Source of the DNA: Brachyspira sp. CAG:484
Lineage (GTDB): Bacteria > Cyanobacteriota > Vampirovibrionia > Gastranaerophilales > Gastranaerophilaceae
Length of the DNA stretch: 64,000 bases
Direction of reading: 5' to 3'
Assembly (NCBI GenBank): GCA_000431315.1
Contig: HF989692.1
Coordinates: 11,219-75,218 of the forward strand
Position numbers and translations under genes: made by a program
The notes under the pieces: generated by a model
What the model saw: the letters and a program-made list of their open reading frames with translations, nothing else
Told to the model about the DNA's origin: nothing
Database searches by the model: none
Shown here: positions 1-8,643 of the stretch, piece by piece
Numbering within the stretch: position 1 is the stretch's first letter
Layout of the letters: each line of letters starts with the position of its first letter

Positions 1-244
1 GGGTAACAGAAATCCTTTTATTAATAATCGGAATTGAATACTCGTTTTCCAAATCATTTGCATATTCAACAAGATTTTTCGCATAGCGTTTAATCTTGTT
101 ATAAATATTATCGCACACAACATCTACATCACTATCCATACAATCTCTCAGACTGATTGCCATTGTTACAGTCCTGATGTCAAGATTGTATAATTTAATC
201 ATATTAATAGTTTCTAAAATAAGATTTTCGTTAATTACCGCCAA
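1..244 (-). CDS. UPF0210/DUF711 family protein, 5' part (runs off window start)
   Basis: The reverse strand is open from a TTG at 244 to the window edge and gives 81 residues with the family hallmarks LDIRTVTMAISLRDC near residue 21 and PIINKRISVT at the end. This family (DUF711, UPF0210) is conserved in bacteria and archaea, is often paired with an ACT-domain protein, and has no settled reaction. TAA at 248-250 closes the frame upstream, so the start must be TTG 244 (or ATT 247) or an internal ATG. No strong Shine-Dalgarno is visible. The C-terminal three quarters lies outside the window. The family call is confident, the start is not. Confidence 0.82.
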   Translation of the reverse strand, partial: MAVINENLILETINMIKLYNLDIRTVTMAISLRDCMDSDVDVVCDNIYNKIKRYAKNLVEYANDLENEYSIPIINKRISVT

Positions 245-348
245 AATTTAACCCAAACATTCTTGAAATTTTTTTTGGACACGCTCTCGCACTGCTTACG
301 CTCCGTTCAGGCTTTCGTTTCGGAAAGCTCTATATTTACCAAAGAGGC

Positions 349-429
349 TTGACAGGCGTCTGTCTTTTTTAGTATATACCATTTTTTATAAATATTCAAC
401 TTGACATTTCTAAAACTAATAAGGACAAT
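349..429 (+). promoter_or_regulatory. Tandem sigma70-type promoters for the gcv operon
   Basis: TTGACA at 349-354 with an 18-nt spacer to TATATA at 373-378, and a second TTGACA at 401-406 with a 17-nt spacer to GACAAT at 424-429. The gcvT start lies 24 nt after the second -10. I looked for a glycine riboswitch here and could not recognise one. The stretch 280-345 carries short GC-rich segments (GCTTACGCTCCG, CTTTCGTTTCGGAAAG) unlike the AT-rich surroundings, with no gene in it. Confidence 0.55.
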
Positions 430-453
430 AATAATTGAAATAAGGGGGCAATT

Positions 454-1557
454 ATGACTAAGGAAACATTCTTACATGATAAACATGTTCAACTGGGTGC
501 GCGGATGGTTGATTTTGCAGGCTGGCATATGCCGGTGCAATACACTTCAATTATTGAAGAACACAAAACAGTTAGGGAAAATGTCGGGTTGTTTGACGTG
601 TCACATATGGGAGAAGTCTTTGTATCAGGTAAGGATTCTTTAGCATTTTTACAGAAAGTTGTACCTCAGGATATATCAAAACTTGCATATGAAAAAGCAG
701 TTTACTGCCAGCTTCCTAATGAAAAAGGCGGGCTGATTGACGATTTAATTATCTATAAATTAGGAATAAATCTTTATCTTGTAATCTGTAACGCTGCAAG
801 AATTGATGAAGATTTGAACTGGATGGTTAGAAACAAGAAAGGTCTTGATGTAAAAATAGACAACCAGTCACATAATTTTTCGCTGCTCGCAGTTCAAGGA
901 CCAAAGGCTGATGAACTTTTAAGAGCAATGGGGCTTGACACAATACAGGAATCATTCACAATTAAGCCTGCTAAAATATGCGGAATTAAACTTTTAATTT
1001 CACGTACAGGCTATACAGGAGAAGACGGGTATGAACTTCTTGTAGAAAACGAATATTCAGAGGAGTTATGGGATAAAATACTTGAATACGGTTCTGTATA
1101 TGGAATAAAACCAATCGGGCTGGGAGCCCGCGACACTCTAAGACTTGAGGCGGCGCTTCACCTTTACGGGAATGATTTGGACGAGAACACAACCCCTGTT
1201 GAAGCCGGCTTAAGCTGGTCAATTCCTAAAGATAAAAAAGAAAATTACAACGGGAAAGATATTATAATGGAACAGCTGCAAAACGGCGGAAACAAAAAAC
1301 TAATAGGCTTAAAAATGCTGGATAAAGGTATTGCACGACATGAATATGAAGTTTATAAAGACGGGGAAAAAATCGGAGTTATAACCAGCGGCGGCATTTC
1401 GCCTATGCTTAATGCAAATATAGCACTTGCTTATGTAAAAAATGATAAAAATATTTGCACAGGTTCTACTGTTCAAGTTATGATAAGAGAAAAGCTACAC
1501 GATGCCGAAGTGGTTAAAAAACCATTTATCAGTAAGAAAAACAGAATAAAAATATAG
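454..1557 (+). CDS. gcvT: Glycine cleavage system T protein (aminomethyltransferase)
   Basis: 367 aa, the usual GcvT length. It moves the methylene group from aminomethyl-lipoyl GcvH onto tetrahydrofolate and releases ammonia. The N-terminal FAGWHMPVQY and LFDVSHMGE blocks, the central folate-site GYTGEDGYE and the LGARDTLRLEAAL motif are all present. ATG 454 is chosen because AAGGGGGC sits 7 nt upstream. It is the first gene of gcvT-gcvH-gcvPA, with gcvH 11 nt downstream. Cytosolic. Confident. Confidence 0.97.
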   Translation: MTKETFLHDKHVQLGARMVDFAGWHMPVQYTSIIEEHKTVRENVGLFDVSHMGEVFVSGKDSLAFLQKVVPQDISKLAYEKAVYCQLPNEKGGLIDDLIIYKLGINLYLVICNAARIDEDLNWMVRNKKGLDVKIDNQSHNFSLLAVQGPKADELLRAMGLDTIQESFTIKPAKICGIKLLISRTGYTGEDGYELLVENEYSEELWDKILEYGSVYGIKPIGLGARDTLRLEAALHLYGNDLDENTTPVEAGLSWSIPKDKKENYNGKDIIMEQLQNGGNKKLIGLKMLDKGIARHEYEVYKDGEKIGVITSGGISPMLNANIALAYVKNDKNICTGSTVQVMIREKLHDAEVVKKPFISKKNRIKI

Positions 1558-1568
1558 GAGAATAAAAA

Positions 1569-1952
1569 ATGAGTATCACTGAAAAAATTCTTTGTTCCAA
1601 ATCTCATGAATATATTCTTAAAAATGAAGACGGAACATACACAATCGGATTAACCGATTATGCAGTTGAACAGCTTGGCGACATTGTATATCTTGAGCTT
1701 CCTGAAACCGGAAGTGATTTCAAAAAAGGTGAAACCTTTGCAACAGTAGAATCAGTAAAAGCCGCTTCTGAAATATATGCGCCAATCAGTTTTAAAGTTA
1801 CAGAAGTAAATGAAACTCTTGCAGATGCTCCGGAAACTTTAAACGAAGACAGCTATGAAAAAGGCTGGCTGATAAAAGCTGAAGCAACCGGCGATATAAC
1901 AGAACAAAACGACTTAATGGAATACGAAGATTACAAAGAAGAAGTTGAATAA
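1569..1952 (+). CDS. gcvH: Glycine cleavage system H protein
   Basis: 127 aa lipoyl carrier that shuttles the aminomethyl intermediate between P, T and L proteins. The lipoyl-attachment hairpin is visible as GETFATVESVKAASEIYAP near residues 54-72, with the lysine of ESVKA as the lipoylation site. TAGGAGAA lies just upstream of the ATG. The last codon overlaps the start of gcvPA by 1 nt (TAATG), implying translational coupling. Length and layout are normal for the family. Confidence 0.97.
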   Translation: MSITEKILCSKSHEYILKNEDGTYTIGLTDYAVEQLGDIVYLELPETGSDFKKGETFATVESVKAASEIYAPISFKVTEVNETLADAPETLNEDSYEKGWLIKAEATGDITEQNDLMEYEDYKEEVE

Positions 1953-3202
1953 TGAAAAATTTTTTAGTACACGATGACAATACAAGAGCTGAAATGCTTG
2001 AAAGTATAGGGCTTAAGTCTGTTACAGATTTGTTTAAACAAATTCCCGAAGATGCAAGGCTGCCACAAATTGAACTGGAAAATCCAATAAGCGAACTGGA
2101 AGTCCAGAAAAGGATTAAGGCACTGGCAAAAAATAACAAAACTGATGTTATCAGCTTTCTTGGCGGAGGCGTTTACAACAAATTTATTCCAGCCTGTGTT
2201 TCACAGATTGCCAGCCGGTTTGAGTTTTTGACAGCATATACTCCTTATCAGGCAGAAATTGCACAGGGAACTTTACAGATTATGTATGAGTTTCAAACAA
2301 TGATGTGCAGACTTACGGGAATGGATATTTCAAATGCAACGGTTTATGACGGTGCAACAGCCTGCGCAGAAGCAATACTTATGGCTGTAAGAATACAAAA
2401 AAAAGGTAAAGTTCTTGTATCCAAAAATCTTAATCCGGAGTATTTAAAGGTTATAAAAACTTATGCGTGGGCAGGAGAAATTGAAGTTGAAGTGTTTGAC
2501 AAACTTCCGTCAGACACAAAAGATTATGCCTGCGTATTAGTTCAGACACCGGATTATTACGGAGAACTCACAGAGATTAAAAAAACGGATGATACTCTGC
2601 TCATTGTGTGCACAGATATTTCATCTTTATCAATTCTGAAACCGCCATCTGAATACGGAGCAGATATTGTTGTCGGAGATATTCAGGGATTAGGTATTCC
2701 AATGAGCTTTGGCGGACCTCATGCCGGAATTGTCGCCTGTAAAGAGAAATATATGCGCCAGATGGCAGGAAGACTTGCCGGACGTACAGTGGATAAAGAC
2801 GGCAATCAGGCTTTCACGCTCACAATCCAGACAAGAGAACAGCATATTAAAAGAGAAAAAGCTACCAGCAACATTTGTTCTAATCAGGCGCTGATAGGTT
2901 TGTGTGCTGCGGTTTACCTGAGTGTTATGGGAGAAAAAGGCTTCCGCCAGACAGGATACCTGTCAGCAAAAAATGCTCATAAGCTTTCAGAAAGACTTGC
3001 TGGTATTGGCATAAAAACCTTAAATAAAAACTTCTACAATGAATTTGTTATCCAAGTTGAAAACAGCGGAAAAATACTTGAAAAACTAAAACAACATAAT
3101 ATAATCGGAGGGCTTAAGCTTGATGATACAAAAATTCTGGTTGCTGTAACAGAAATGATTTCCGATGAAGACATTGATTTATACGTAAAAAGCCTCTTGT
3201 AA
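1952..3202 (+). CDS. gcvPA: Glycine dehydrogenase (decarboxylating) subunit 1
   Basis: 416 aa, matching the alpha subunit of the split P protein, which with GcvPB performs the PLP-dependent decarboxylation of glycine. Family features include FLGGGVYNKFIPACV near residue 69, TAYTPYQAEIAQGTLQ, and SFGGPHAGI near residue 252. The PLP-binding lysine is on the B subunit, so this chain alone is not expected to be active. gcvPB is not downstream: a terminator overlaps the stop codon and the next genes are unrelated, so B must be elsewhere in the genome. Starts inside the gcvH stop. Confidence 0.96.
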   Translation: MKNFLVHDDNTRAEMLESIGLKSVTDLFKQIPEDARLPQIELENPISELEVQKRIKALAKNNKTDVISFLGGGVYNKFIPACVSQIASRFEFLTAYTPYQAEIAQGTLQIMYEFQTMMCRLTGMDISNATVYDGATACAEAILMAVRIQKKGKVLVSKNLNPEYLKVIKTYAWAGEIEVEVFDKLPSDTKDYACVLVQTPDYYGELTEIKKTDDTLLIVCTDISSLSILKPPSEYGADIVVGDIQGLGIPMSFGGPHAGIVACKEKYMRQMAGRLAGRTVDKDGNQAFTLTIQTREQHIKREKATSNICSNQALIGLCAAVYLSVMGEKGFRQTGYLSAKNAHKLSERLAGIGIKTLNKNFYNEFVIQVENSGKILEKLKQHNIIGGLKLDDTKILVAVTEMISDEDIDLYVKSLL

Positions 3203-3217
3203 ACAAAGAGGCTTTTT
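3188..3217 (+). terminator. Rho-independent terminator of the gcv operon
   Basis: Hairpin arms AGCCTCTT (3191-3198) and AAGAGGCT (3206-3213) are followed by TTTTT. The gcvPA stop codon lies in the loop, so termination is immediate. Confidence 0.85.
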
Positions 3218-3252
3218 AATATTTCTTTATTTTTCCCTTTTAACAATCTTTA

Positions 3253-3372
3253 TTAAGCAGCTTTTTTAAGGAGTTCTGCCAGAAGTTCTGTTGCCGGAGC
3301 AACCGGAACTGAAATATATGCTGCTGCTGATAATTTGTTCTGTACTTTAACTTCTTTAACTTCATTTGCCAT
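3253..3372 (-). CDS. Small protein, 39 aa, unknown function
   Basis: A short frame beginning MANEVKEVKVQNKLS and ending ELLAELLKKAA. A good Shine-Dalgarno, AATGAGGAG, sits 8 nt before the ATG, which is the main reason to believe it. The middle is small and hydrophobic (AAAYISVPVAPA) and the end is an amphipathic helix. It lies downstream of the tolC-type gene on the same strand but behind that gene's terminator, so it probably has its own promoter. I do not recognise the family. It could be a bacteriocin-like or regulatory small protein, but nothing shows this. Confidence 0.55.
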   Translation of the reverse strand: MANEVKEVKVQNKLSAAAYISVPVAPATELLAELLKKAA

Positions 3373-3427
3373 AATTTATACTCCTCATTAATTTTTTAAT
3401 CCCCGTATTTATATAAAAGAAATTTTT

Positions 3428-3459
3428 ATAAAAAAATTGCCTTATTTTAACAATAAGGC
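3428..3459 (-). terminator. Terminator of the TolC-family gene
   Basis: On the minus strand GCCTTATTG-TTA-AAATAAGGC (3439-3459) is followed by a run of T, 34 nt after the stop codon. Confidence 0.8.
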
Positions 3460-3493
3460 TTTATATATCTTAACAATATTAATTATTTAACTT

Positions 3494-4870
3494 TTATATA
3501 GCTTCTTCAAACTGCATATAATCAACTCCGCCTACAGATTTGTAAATATTTATGGCAGAAATAATTGTATCTATTGTATTTGAAACATGTGATTTTTCAG
3601 AAATAATAAGCGCCTCTTTTGCTTTTATCATATCAAGATTTGAAGCAGCTCCTATATTGAATTTTTTATCAGCAAGTTCATATTTATTCTGTTCAATTTC
3701 AAAACGTTCTCTGCTGGCTTCAAGATTTTTTCTTGCAGTCTTTGAACTTACAAGGGCATCGTTAACCTCCTGAAGCGAAGTCAAAATTGTTTTTTCGTAA
3801 ATCTGCAACGCTTTCTGGTATTCATACTTTTTGTACCTGAACATTGCCATCTTTCTTCCGCCTGCAAATAAATCAAAAGAAGGCATTACGCCGAGATTTG
3901 AAAGAAAAGTATGCCGGCCGAATACATCTGAAAGCTGGTAGGCATTAAATCCCACCTGCCCGAATACAAGAAATTTAGGAAGAAAATCCTGGCGGGCAAC
4001 TTTTACATCAAGACCAAGCTTTTTAATATAAAATTCACTCTTGATTAAATCCGGACGGTTTTGAATAGCCACAGATTGAATGTCCATGGGAAAATCAATC
4101 AGCTTGACACTGTCATATGTGCTTCGGTCAATTGAGGTAAGATTTCGGTCGCCAAGAATAACCTTTAGCTGATTTTCAAGAACATCCTGCTTCTCTTTTA
4201 AATTGTTTAAATCCTCCTTAAACATAGTAAGAAGCTGTTTTTCAAACAAAACTTCATTAACAGAGCATAAGCCTCCTTTGTATTTTGTATCATAAAGCTT
4301 AACTATTTCTGTCTGTAAATCTACAAGTTTTGTCTGATTTTCAATAAGCTTATCAGCTTTAATAAGATTATAATAATTAGAAGCAAGAGCCGTAGTTATC
4401 ATAATATAAGAAGCTCTTTCATCCTGTTTTATCATCTCTAATCTCTGCTTAATACTTTTGGTTTTAAGATAATTTTCGCCCCAAATATCAAGCTCATAAG
4501 TCATTGTCAGCGGCAGAAAAAATCTGCTCTGAGAGTAATCCGGGATTACCAGATCCCCAAATCGTGTAGTAGCTCCGGAAAACTCACGTCCTACCTGTCC
4601 GCTGATTTTTAACTGAGGAAGCTGGTCAGAAAAAGATAACTTTACAACCTGCTGAGCCTGTTTTGTTTCAGCTGCCGCAATTTTTAAATCCTTATTATTT
4701 TCATATGCAAATAACATATATTTATTTAAGTTTTCGTCATTAAACTGCTTCCACCAGTCTAAATTCATATATTCAATTTTATCAGCAATCACAGGGGTAT
4801 CTTTAGCATTAACAGCAAGCCCTCCGGCTAATATAACAATCAGGGTAATTAATATTTTAAAAATTTTCAT
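3494..4870 (-). CDS. TolC/NodT-type outer-membrane efflux protein
   Basis: 458 aa. Signal peptide at residues 1-22 (MKIFKILITLIVILAGGLAV then cleavage near NA-KD), followed by the two repeats of long alpha-helical coiled coil typical of outer-membrane factors. It would form the trimeric outer-membrane duct for the efflux proteins encoded divergently (EmrA/EmrB-type). There is no lipobox cysteine. The ATG at 4870 is 10-11 nt from AAGGAAGG, a long spacing, whereas an out-of-frame ATG at 4877 is closer and opens a 6-codon frame that overlaps the tolC start. This could be a tiny coupling leader or chance. Confidence 0.9.
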   Translation of the reverse strand: MKIFKILITLIVILAGGLAVNAKDTPVIADKIEYMNLDWWKQFNDENLNKYMLFAYENNKDLKIAAAETKQAQQVVKLSFSDQLPQLKISGQVGREFSGATTRFGDLVIPDYSQSRFFLPLTMTYELDIWGENYLKTKSIKQRLEMIKQDERASYIMITTALASNYYNLIKADKLIENQTKLVDLQTEIVKLYDTKYKGGLCSVNEVLFEKQLLTMFKEDLNNLKEKQDVLENQLKVILGDRNLTSIDRSTYDSVKLIDFPMDIQSVAIQNRPDLIKSEFYIKKLGLDVKVARQDFLPKFLVFGQVGFNAYQLSDVFGRHTFLSNLGVMPSFDLFAGGRKMAMFRYKKYEYQKALQIYEKTILTSLQEVNDALVSSKTARKNLEASRERFEIEQNKYELADKKFNIGAASNLDMIKAKEALIISEKSHVSNTIDTIISAINIYKSVGGVDYMQFEEAI

Positions 4871-4961
4871 GCTTCATGTTCCTTCCTTAAAATGCGGGCT
4901 GTTAGCAGAAATTCGGCATACAGACTGCAATTATTTAAGCAGCCTCTCTTGCCAAAACCAT

Positions 4962-4989
4962 TCTTTGTGTTATCATAATAACACAAAGA
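4962..4989. promoter_or_regulatory. 28-bp perfect palindrome, likely MarR operator
   Basis: TCTTTGTGTTAT (4962-4973) and its exact reverse complement ATAACACAAAGA (4978-4989) are separated by CATA. It lies between the divergent tolC-type and marR-type genes, 5 nt before the marR start. MarR dimers bind such palindromes, so autoregulation and control of both directions is the natural inference. Confidence 0.75.
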
Positions 4990-4994
4990 TAATC

Positions 4995-5453
4995 ATGGAA
5001 CAACTGGAATTATTAAAAAGCCGAATAGGAATGAAACTTGTACGCATCGGTAAGATGACAAGAGCTATTGCTACACAAAAATTTAGCGCAAAAAATTTTG
5101 AAATAACTCCTGAACAATTAACAGTTCTTGCCGCATTAATAGACCATGACGGGATGTATCAGCGGCAAATCGGTGCAATTACATTAAAAGACCGCCCTAA
5201 TATAACAAGAATTATAAAAATACTTGAAAAAATGGAGCTTGTTACCAAAAAACCCGATGTAAACGGACGAAAAATCCAAAAAATATTTATCACCGAAAAA
5301 GGCAGAGCAGTCTTTGAAAAAGTTATCCCGACCGCTCTTGAACTCTGGCAGAAAACAATTGAAGGAGTTCAGGAAGATGAATTGAGAATTACATTAAAAG
5401 TTTTACAGAAATTTAAAGAGAATTTGGAAGAAGATTTGAATATACAAATATAG
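4995..5453 (+). CDS. MarR family transcriptional regulator
   Basis: 152 aa, the normal MarR size. The winged helix-turn-helix is visible: QLTVLAALIDHDGMYQRQIG then DRPNITRIIKILEKMELVTK (recognition helix) and the wing DVNGRKIQKIFITEKG. The frame is open upstream to 4869, but the ATG at 4995 is preferred because MEQLELLKSRIG begins a typical N-terminal helix and the operator palindrome ends only 5 nt before it. It stands first in a marR-emrA-emrB order, 13 nt from emrA, so it probably represses the pump until a small lipophilic ligand binds. Confidence 0.9.
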   Translation: MEQLELLKSRIGMKLVRIGKMTRAIATQKFSAKNFEITPEQLTVLAALIDHDGMYQRQIGAITLKDRPNITRIIKILEKMELVTKKPDVNGRKIQKIFITEKGRAVFEKVIPTALELWQKTIEGVQEDELRITLKVLQKFKENLEEDLNIQI

Positions 5454-5466
5454 AAGGAAATAAACT

Positions 5467-6606
5467 ATGGACGAAAAAAATAATAACACTCCTGACAATG
5501 ATGATTTTAAACCGCTTGATAAAGAAAAGATTGAAATAAAAGCTAAACAAAGGATTAAAGAGAGGAAAGCCAGGGCAAAAGCTAAAAGACCTGAATATAA
5601 GAAAAAAAGAGTTGTAGTTCCGGCAGTTACAGCAGTGCTGCTGGTACTTTTAGGCATACTTGCGGCAATACATTCAACATTCTTTCAGTCAACAGATGAC
5701 GCTTTCGTGGAAGGACGGCTTATAACAGTAGCACCTCGTGTGTCCGGTCCTGTTGTCAATCTTCTTGTTGACGATAATGACGATGTAACAGAAGGTCAGC
5801 TTCTTGTAGAAATTGACCCGACTGATTACGAGGTTAAACTTCATGAAACAGAAGCTAAACTTGCACAGGCAAAAGCTGAATTAAATGTAACAGAAAAAGA
5901 AGTTGAAAAAGGCGAAGCAAATGTTAACCAATCATTTGAAGATATATCTTCAACCCAATCAAAATTAGATTTTGCACAAAAAGACCACAAACGTTACACA
6001 GCCATGTATAAATCAGGAATTGTTTCAAAACAGGATTTTGAAAACAGCAAGACAAAACTGGAAGTATCACAGGCTGAAAATAAAGCTGCCAACGAACGCT
6101 CAGAGGCAGCAAAACACGCACTTGCATCAAATCAGGCAAAAACAGAATCAATGAATGCAAATATTCAGCGTCTTGAAGCCGAAGTTGAACAGGCGAAATT
6201 AAACCTGAAATATACAAAAATTTATGCACCTCAGAGCGGAAAAGTATCTGCAAGAAGCGTTGAAAAAGGTAATTACCTGCAGGTAGGTCAGCCTTTGATG
6301 CAAATTGTTCCTAAAGAGGTATGGGTTGTCGCAAACTTTAAAGAAATCCAGCTTACAAATATGAAAGAACACCAGCCGGTATCAATAAAAATTGATACCT
6401 ATCCGGGTAAACGCTTTAAAGGTGAAGTTCAGAGCATACAACGCGCAACCGGGGCAAAATCAAGCCTTTTCCCTCCTGAAAATGCGGTTGGAAGCTATGT
6501 AAAAATTGTTCAGAGAGTTCCTGTAAAAATTATATTTAAAGAAGACATTTCAGACTATAACATTGTTCCTGGAATGTCAGTAGTTCCGAAAGTTAAAGTT
6601 AAATAG
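5467..6606 (+). CDS. emrA: HlyD/EmrA family membrane-fusion protein
   Basis: 379 aa periplasmic adaptor. An unusually basic N-terminus (residues 20-47) precedes one membrane helix at about residues 48-68, then the FQSTDDAFVEGRLITVAPRV barrel-sandwich half, a coiled-coil hairpin rich in A/E/K (about 115-245), and the returning half KIYAPQSGKVSARSVEKGNY. These are standard EmrA features. It would link the MFS pump encoded next to the outer-membrane protein encoded divergently. AGAAGGAAA lies before the ATG. The basic cytoplasmic tail is longer than in E. coli EmrA. Confidence 0.93.
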   Translation: MDEKNNNTPDNDDFKPLDKEKIEIKAKQRIKERKARAKAKRPEYKKKRVVVPAVTAVLLVLLGILAAIHSTFFQSTDDAFVEGRLITVAPRVSGPVVNLLVDDNDDVTEGQLLVEIDPTDYEVKLHETEAKLAQAKAELNVTEKEVEKGEANVNQSFEDISSTQSKLDFAQKDHKRYTAMYKSGIVSKQDFENSKTKLEVSQAENKAANERSEAAKHALASNQAKTESMNANIQRLEAEVEQAKLNLKYTKIYAPQSGKVSARSVEKGNYLQVGQPLMQIVPKEVWVVANFKEIQLTNMKEHQPVSIKIDTYPGKRFKGEVQSIQRATGAKSSLFPPENAVGSYVKIVQRVPVKIIFKEDISDYNIVPGMSVVPKVKVK

Positions 6607-6643
6607 CACATCCTGTACAATAAGATACAACAGGTAAGATAAA

Positions 6644-8185
6644 ATGGAAGAAATAATACAGAAGAAAACAAACCCCTATATAGTTGCCCTTGCAGTGCTG
6701 CTGCCGTCATTTCTGGCGCTGGCTGCATCTTCTGCAACAAACGTAAGCCAGCCGCATATCGCAGGTTTTTATGGCGCGACACAGTATGAAGCCAATACGG
6801 TCATTACCTGCTATATTATCTCAGGCGGTTTGATGCTTCCGGTTACAGGGTATTTAGTAAGAACCATAGGGAAAAAGCTTCTTATGTATTACAGCATATG
6901 GATCTTCTGTATTGGCTGTCTTTTGTGCCTTTTAGCTCCAAACTTCCAGGCTCTGATAGCTGCAAGAGTCGTTCAGGGTATAGGAAGCGGATGTATTCTG
7001 CCGCTTTGCCAGACAATTCTTTTGGAAGTTTTTCCTGAAGAACAGCGCGGTGTGGCAATGGGACTATTCGGAGTTGCGGCAATGTTTTCCCCGCTTGCCG
7101 GACCGTTTTTAGGAGGGTATTTAACTGATAATTACTCCTGGCAGTGGATATTTATAATGAATATTCCTATGTGTATGCTGTCGTTCCTGTTGGTTAAACT
7201 TTTTGTTCCTTCTGATAAGCCGGAAAAACAAAAGTATAACAAAAAATTCGATATTGTAGGTTATAGCTCTATTGTCGTTGCAATGGCGTGCATGCAGATT
7301 GTACTTGATAAGGGGCAGCAGTGGAACTGGTTTGACACAACATGGATCTGCTGGCTAACAGGTATTTGTATATTTTCTTTTGTACTCTTCTATGTTTGGG
7401 AACTTGAGTATAAATATCCGGTTATTGATATAAGGGTATTTAAAGATAGAAATTTTATGTTTGGAACGCTTGCAAGTTCATTTATAAATGTAATGTTATA
7501 TTCAACATTACTTTTAGTCCCTATGTTCGTACAGAGCCTTCTGGGGTACAGCCCTTCAATGTCCGGTCTGACAATGTTTCCAAGAGCAATAATCTGCCTT
7601 ATCGGACTTATTGTTGTAGGTGAGATTTCAAGATTTGTAGAAGCAAGACTGCTTGCTACAATCGGACTTTTAATTATGGCAGTATCAGTCTTGATGCTGA
7701 CACAAATGAATACAGCATCATCAATGGAGAGTGTAATTTTACCAAATATACTGCTGTGTATAGGTGTTCCAACCGCGTTTGTTCCGATTACTGCCTTATC
7801 GTTCCAGACGCTGCCGGCAAGCAAAAATGCAGATGCGGCTGCGCTTCATGCTTTATTTAAAAATATCGTAACAGCAATTGCAACATCTGCCTCAGCAACA
7901 TTTATTGCAAGGGTTTCACAGGTACATCAGAATTACCTTGTTGGCAACCTCACTCCGCACAACCCGATGTTTCAGTATAAATTAATGGCTTTGAAAAGCA
8001 AATTTTTAATTCATTATCCGTCTGTTATGGCTGCTAAAAAAGCAAACGGAATGCTCTACAAGGAACTTTTACAGCAGGCAAAACTTGCATCGTTTTTTGA
8101 TGCTTTCACTGTTCTTGCTATGATGTGCATTATAATTATACCGGTTTTGTATATCCTAAAAAGCAAAAAGAAGGTATCCAATTAA
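6644..8185 (+). CDS. emrB: DHA2-type MFS drug efflux transporter (EmrB family)
   Basis: 513 aa with about 14 hydrophobic helices, the DHA2 layout. Motif C is readable as GPFLGGYLTD near residue 155 and motif A-like positions as GYLVRTIGKKLLM near residue 69. It would export drugs by proton antiport through EmrA and the TolC-type duct. No strong Shine-Dalgarno is present (AGGTAAGATAAA upstream). Its end overlaps the convergent XRE gene by 4 nt. Confidence 0.93.
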   Translation: MEEIIQKKTNPYIVALAVLLPSFLALAASSATNVSQPHIAGFYGATQYEANTVITCYIISGGLMLPVTGYLVRTIGKKLLMYYSIWIFCIGCLLCLLAPNFQALIAARVVQGIGSGCILPLCQTILLEVFPEEQRGVAMGLFGVAAMFSPLAGPFLGGYLTDNYSWQWIFIMNIPMCMLSFLLVKLFVPSDKPEKQKYNKKFDIVGYSSIVVAMACMQIVLDKGQQWNWFDTTWICWLTGICIFSFVLFYVWELEYKYPVIDIRVFKDRNFMFGTLASSFINVMLYSTLLLVPMFVQSLLGYSPSMSGLTMFPRAIICLIGLIVVGEISRFVEARLLATIGLLIMAVSVLMLTQMNTASSMESVILPNILLCIGVPTAFVPITALSFQTLPASKNADAAALHALFKNIVTAIATSASATFIARVSQVHQNYLVGNLTPHNPMFQYKLMALKSKFLIHYPSVMAAKKANGMLYKELLQQAKLASFFDAFTVLAMMCIIIIPVLYILKSKKKVSN

Positions 8186-8496
8186 CTGTTTAATGTCTTG
8201 ACAAACTTATATATCAAGCGTGTCATATCTTCGTCATTCTCAATGATTTCCCTCAACTCAAATTTTATATCGTCAAGCGATTGGATATGCTCAAAAGCAA
8301 ATAACTCCTGAGCCTGGACTTTTAATATTTCACAAATTTTCTCCAGGTTTTCAGGCTTTGGATATGAAACCCCGTTTTCAATTCTCCAATAATTTGCAGG
8401 ATGTATATCAAGCTGTTCTGCAATATATTCCTGAGAAAAATTTTTCTTCTCACGTAATTCTTTTATACGTTTTCCAAGTTGTTTTTTAAGCTCCAT
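8182..8496 (-). CDS. XRE family regulator 1 (104 aa)
   Basis: An N-terminal helix-turn-helix reads KRIKELREKKNFSQEYIAEQ, with NYWRIENG as the recognition part, plus a C-terminal acidic helix (EIIENDEDMTRLIYKFVKTL). It is divergent from the pilin-like gene at 8644, with repeated TATTATAC elements between them. The same XRE/pilin arrangement recurs twice more in the window. A repressor of its neighbour and itself is the simplest reading; a more general role cannot be excluded. Confidence 0.88.
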   Translation of the reverse strand: MELKKQLGKRIKELREKKNFSQEYIAEQLDIHPANYWRIENGVSYPKPENLEKICEILKVQAQELFAFEHIQSLDDIKFELREIIENDEDMTRLIYKFVKTLNS

Positions 8497-8532
8497 ATTT
8501 TTATTTAAACCTAAATTAACAGCCTGCGTTAT

Positions 8533-8597
8533 AATATAATATACAGTGTTTTTATATTATCTTGACATATTATACAAAATACATTAGTATATTATAC
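8533..8597 (+). promoter_or_regulatory. Promoter with repeated TATTATAC operator-like elements
   Basis: TTGACA at 8562-8567 and a -10 near TAGTAT (8585-8590). ATATTATAC occurs at 8567-8575 and again at 8589-8597, a 22-nt period (about two helical turns), with a related AATATAATATACAG near 8533-8546. The copy GTATATTATAC is itself a palindrome around one T. This layout suits cooperative binding by the XRE protein. Confidence 0.55.
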
Positions 8598-8643
8598 AGA
8601 ATTTAGTTCTTTAAATTGTATGATATGCAGGAAGGAGAATTTT

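Noticed and set aside
245..453. Glycine riboswitch before gcvT
   Set aside because: Expected by analogy, but I could not recognise the conserved aptamer segments and the space after the promoters is too short.
4875..4877. Alternative tolC start at 4877
   Set aside because: The frame from 4877 stops after six codons; the signal peptide begins at 4870.
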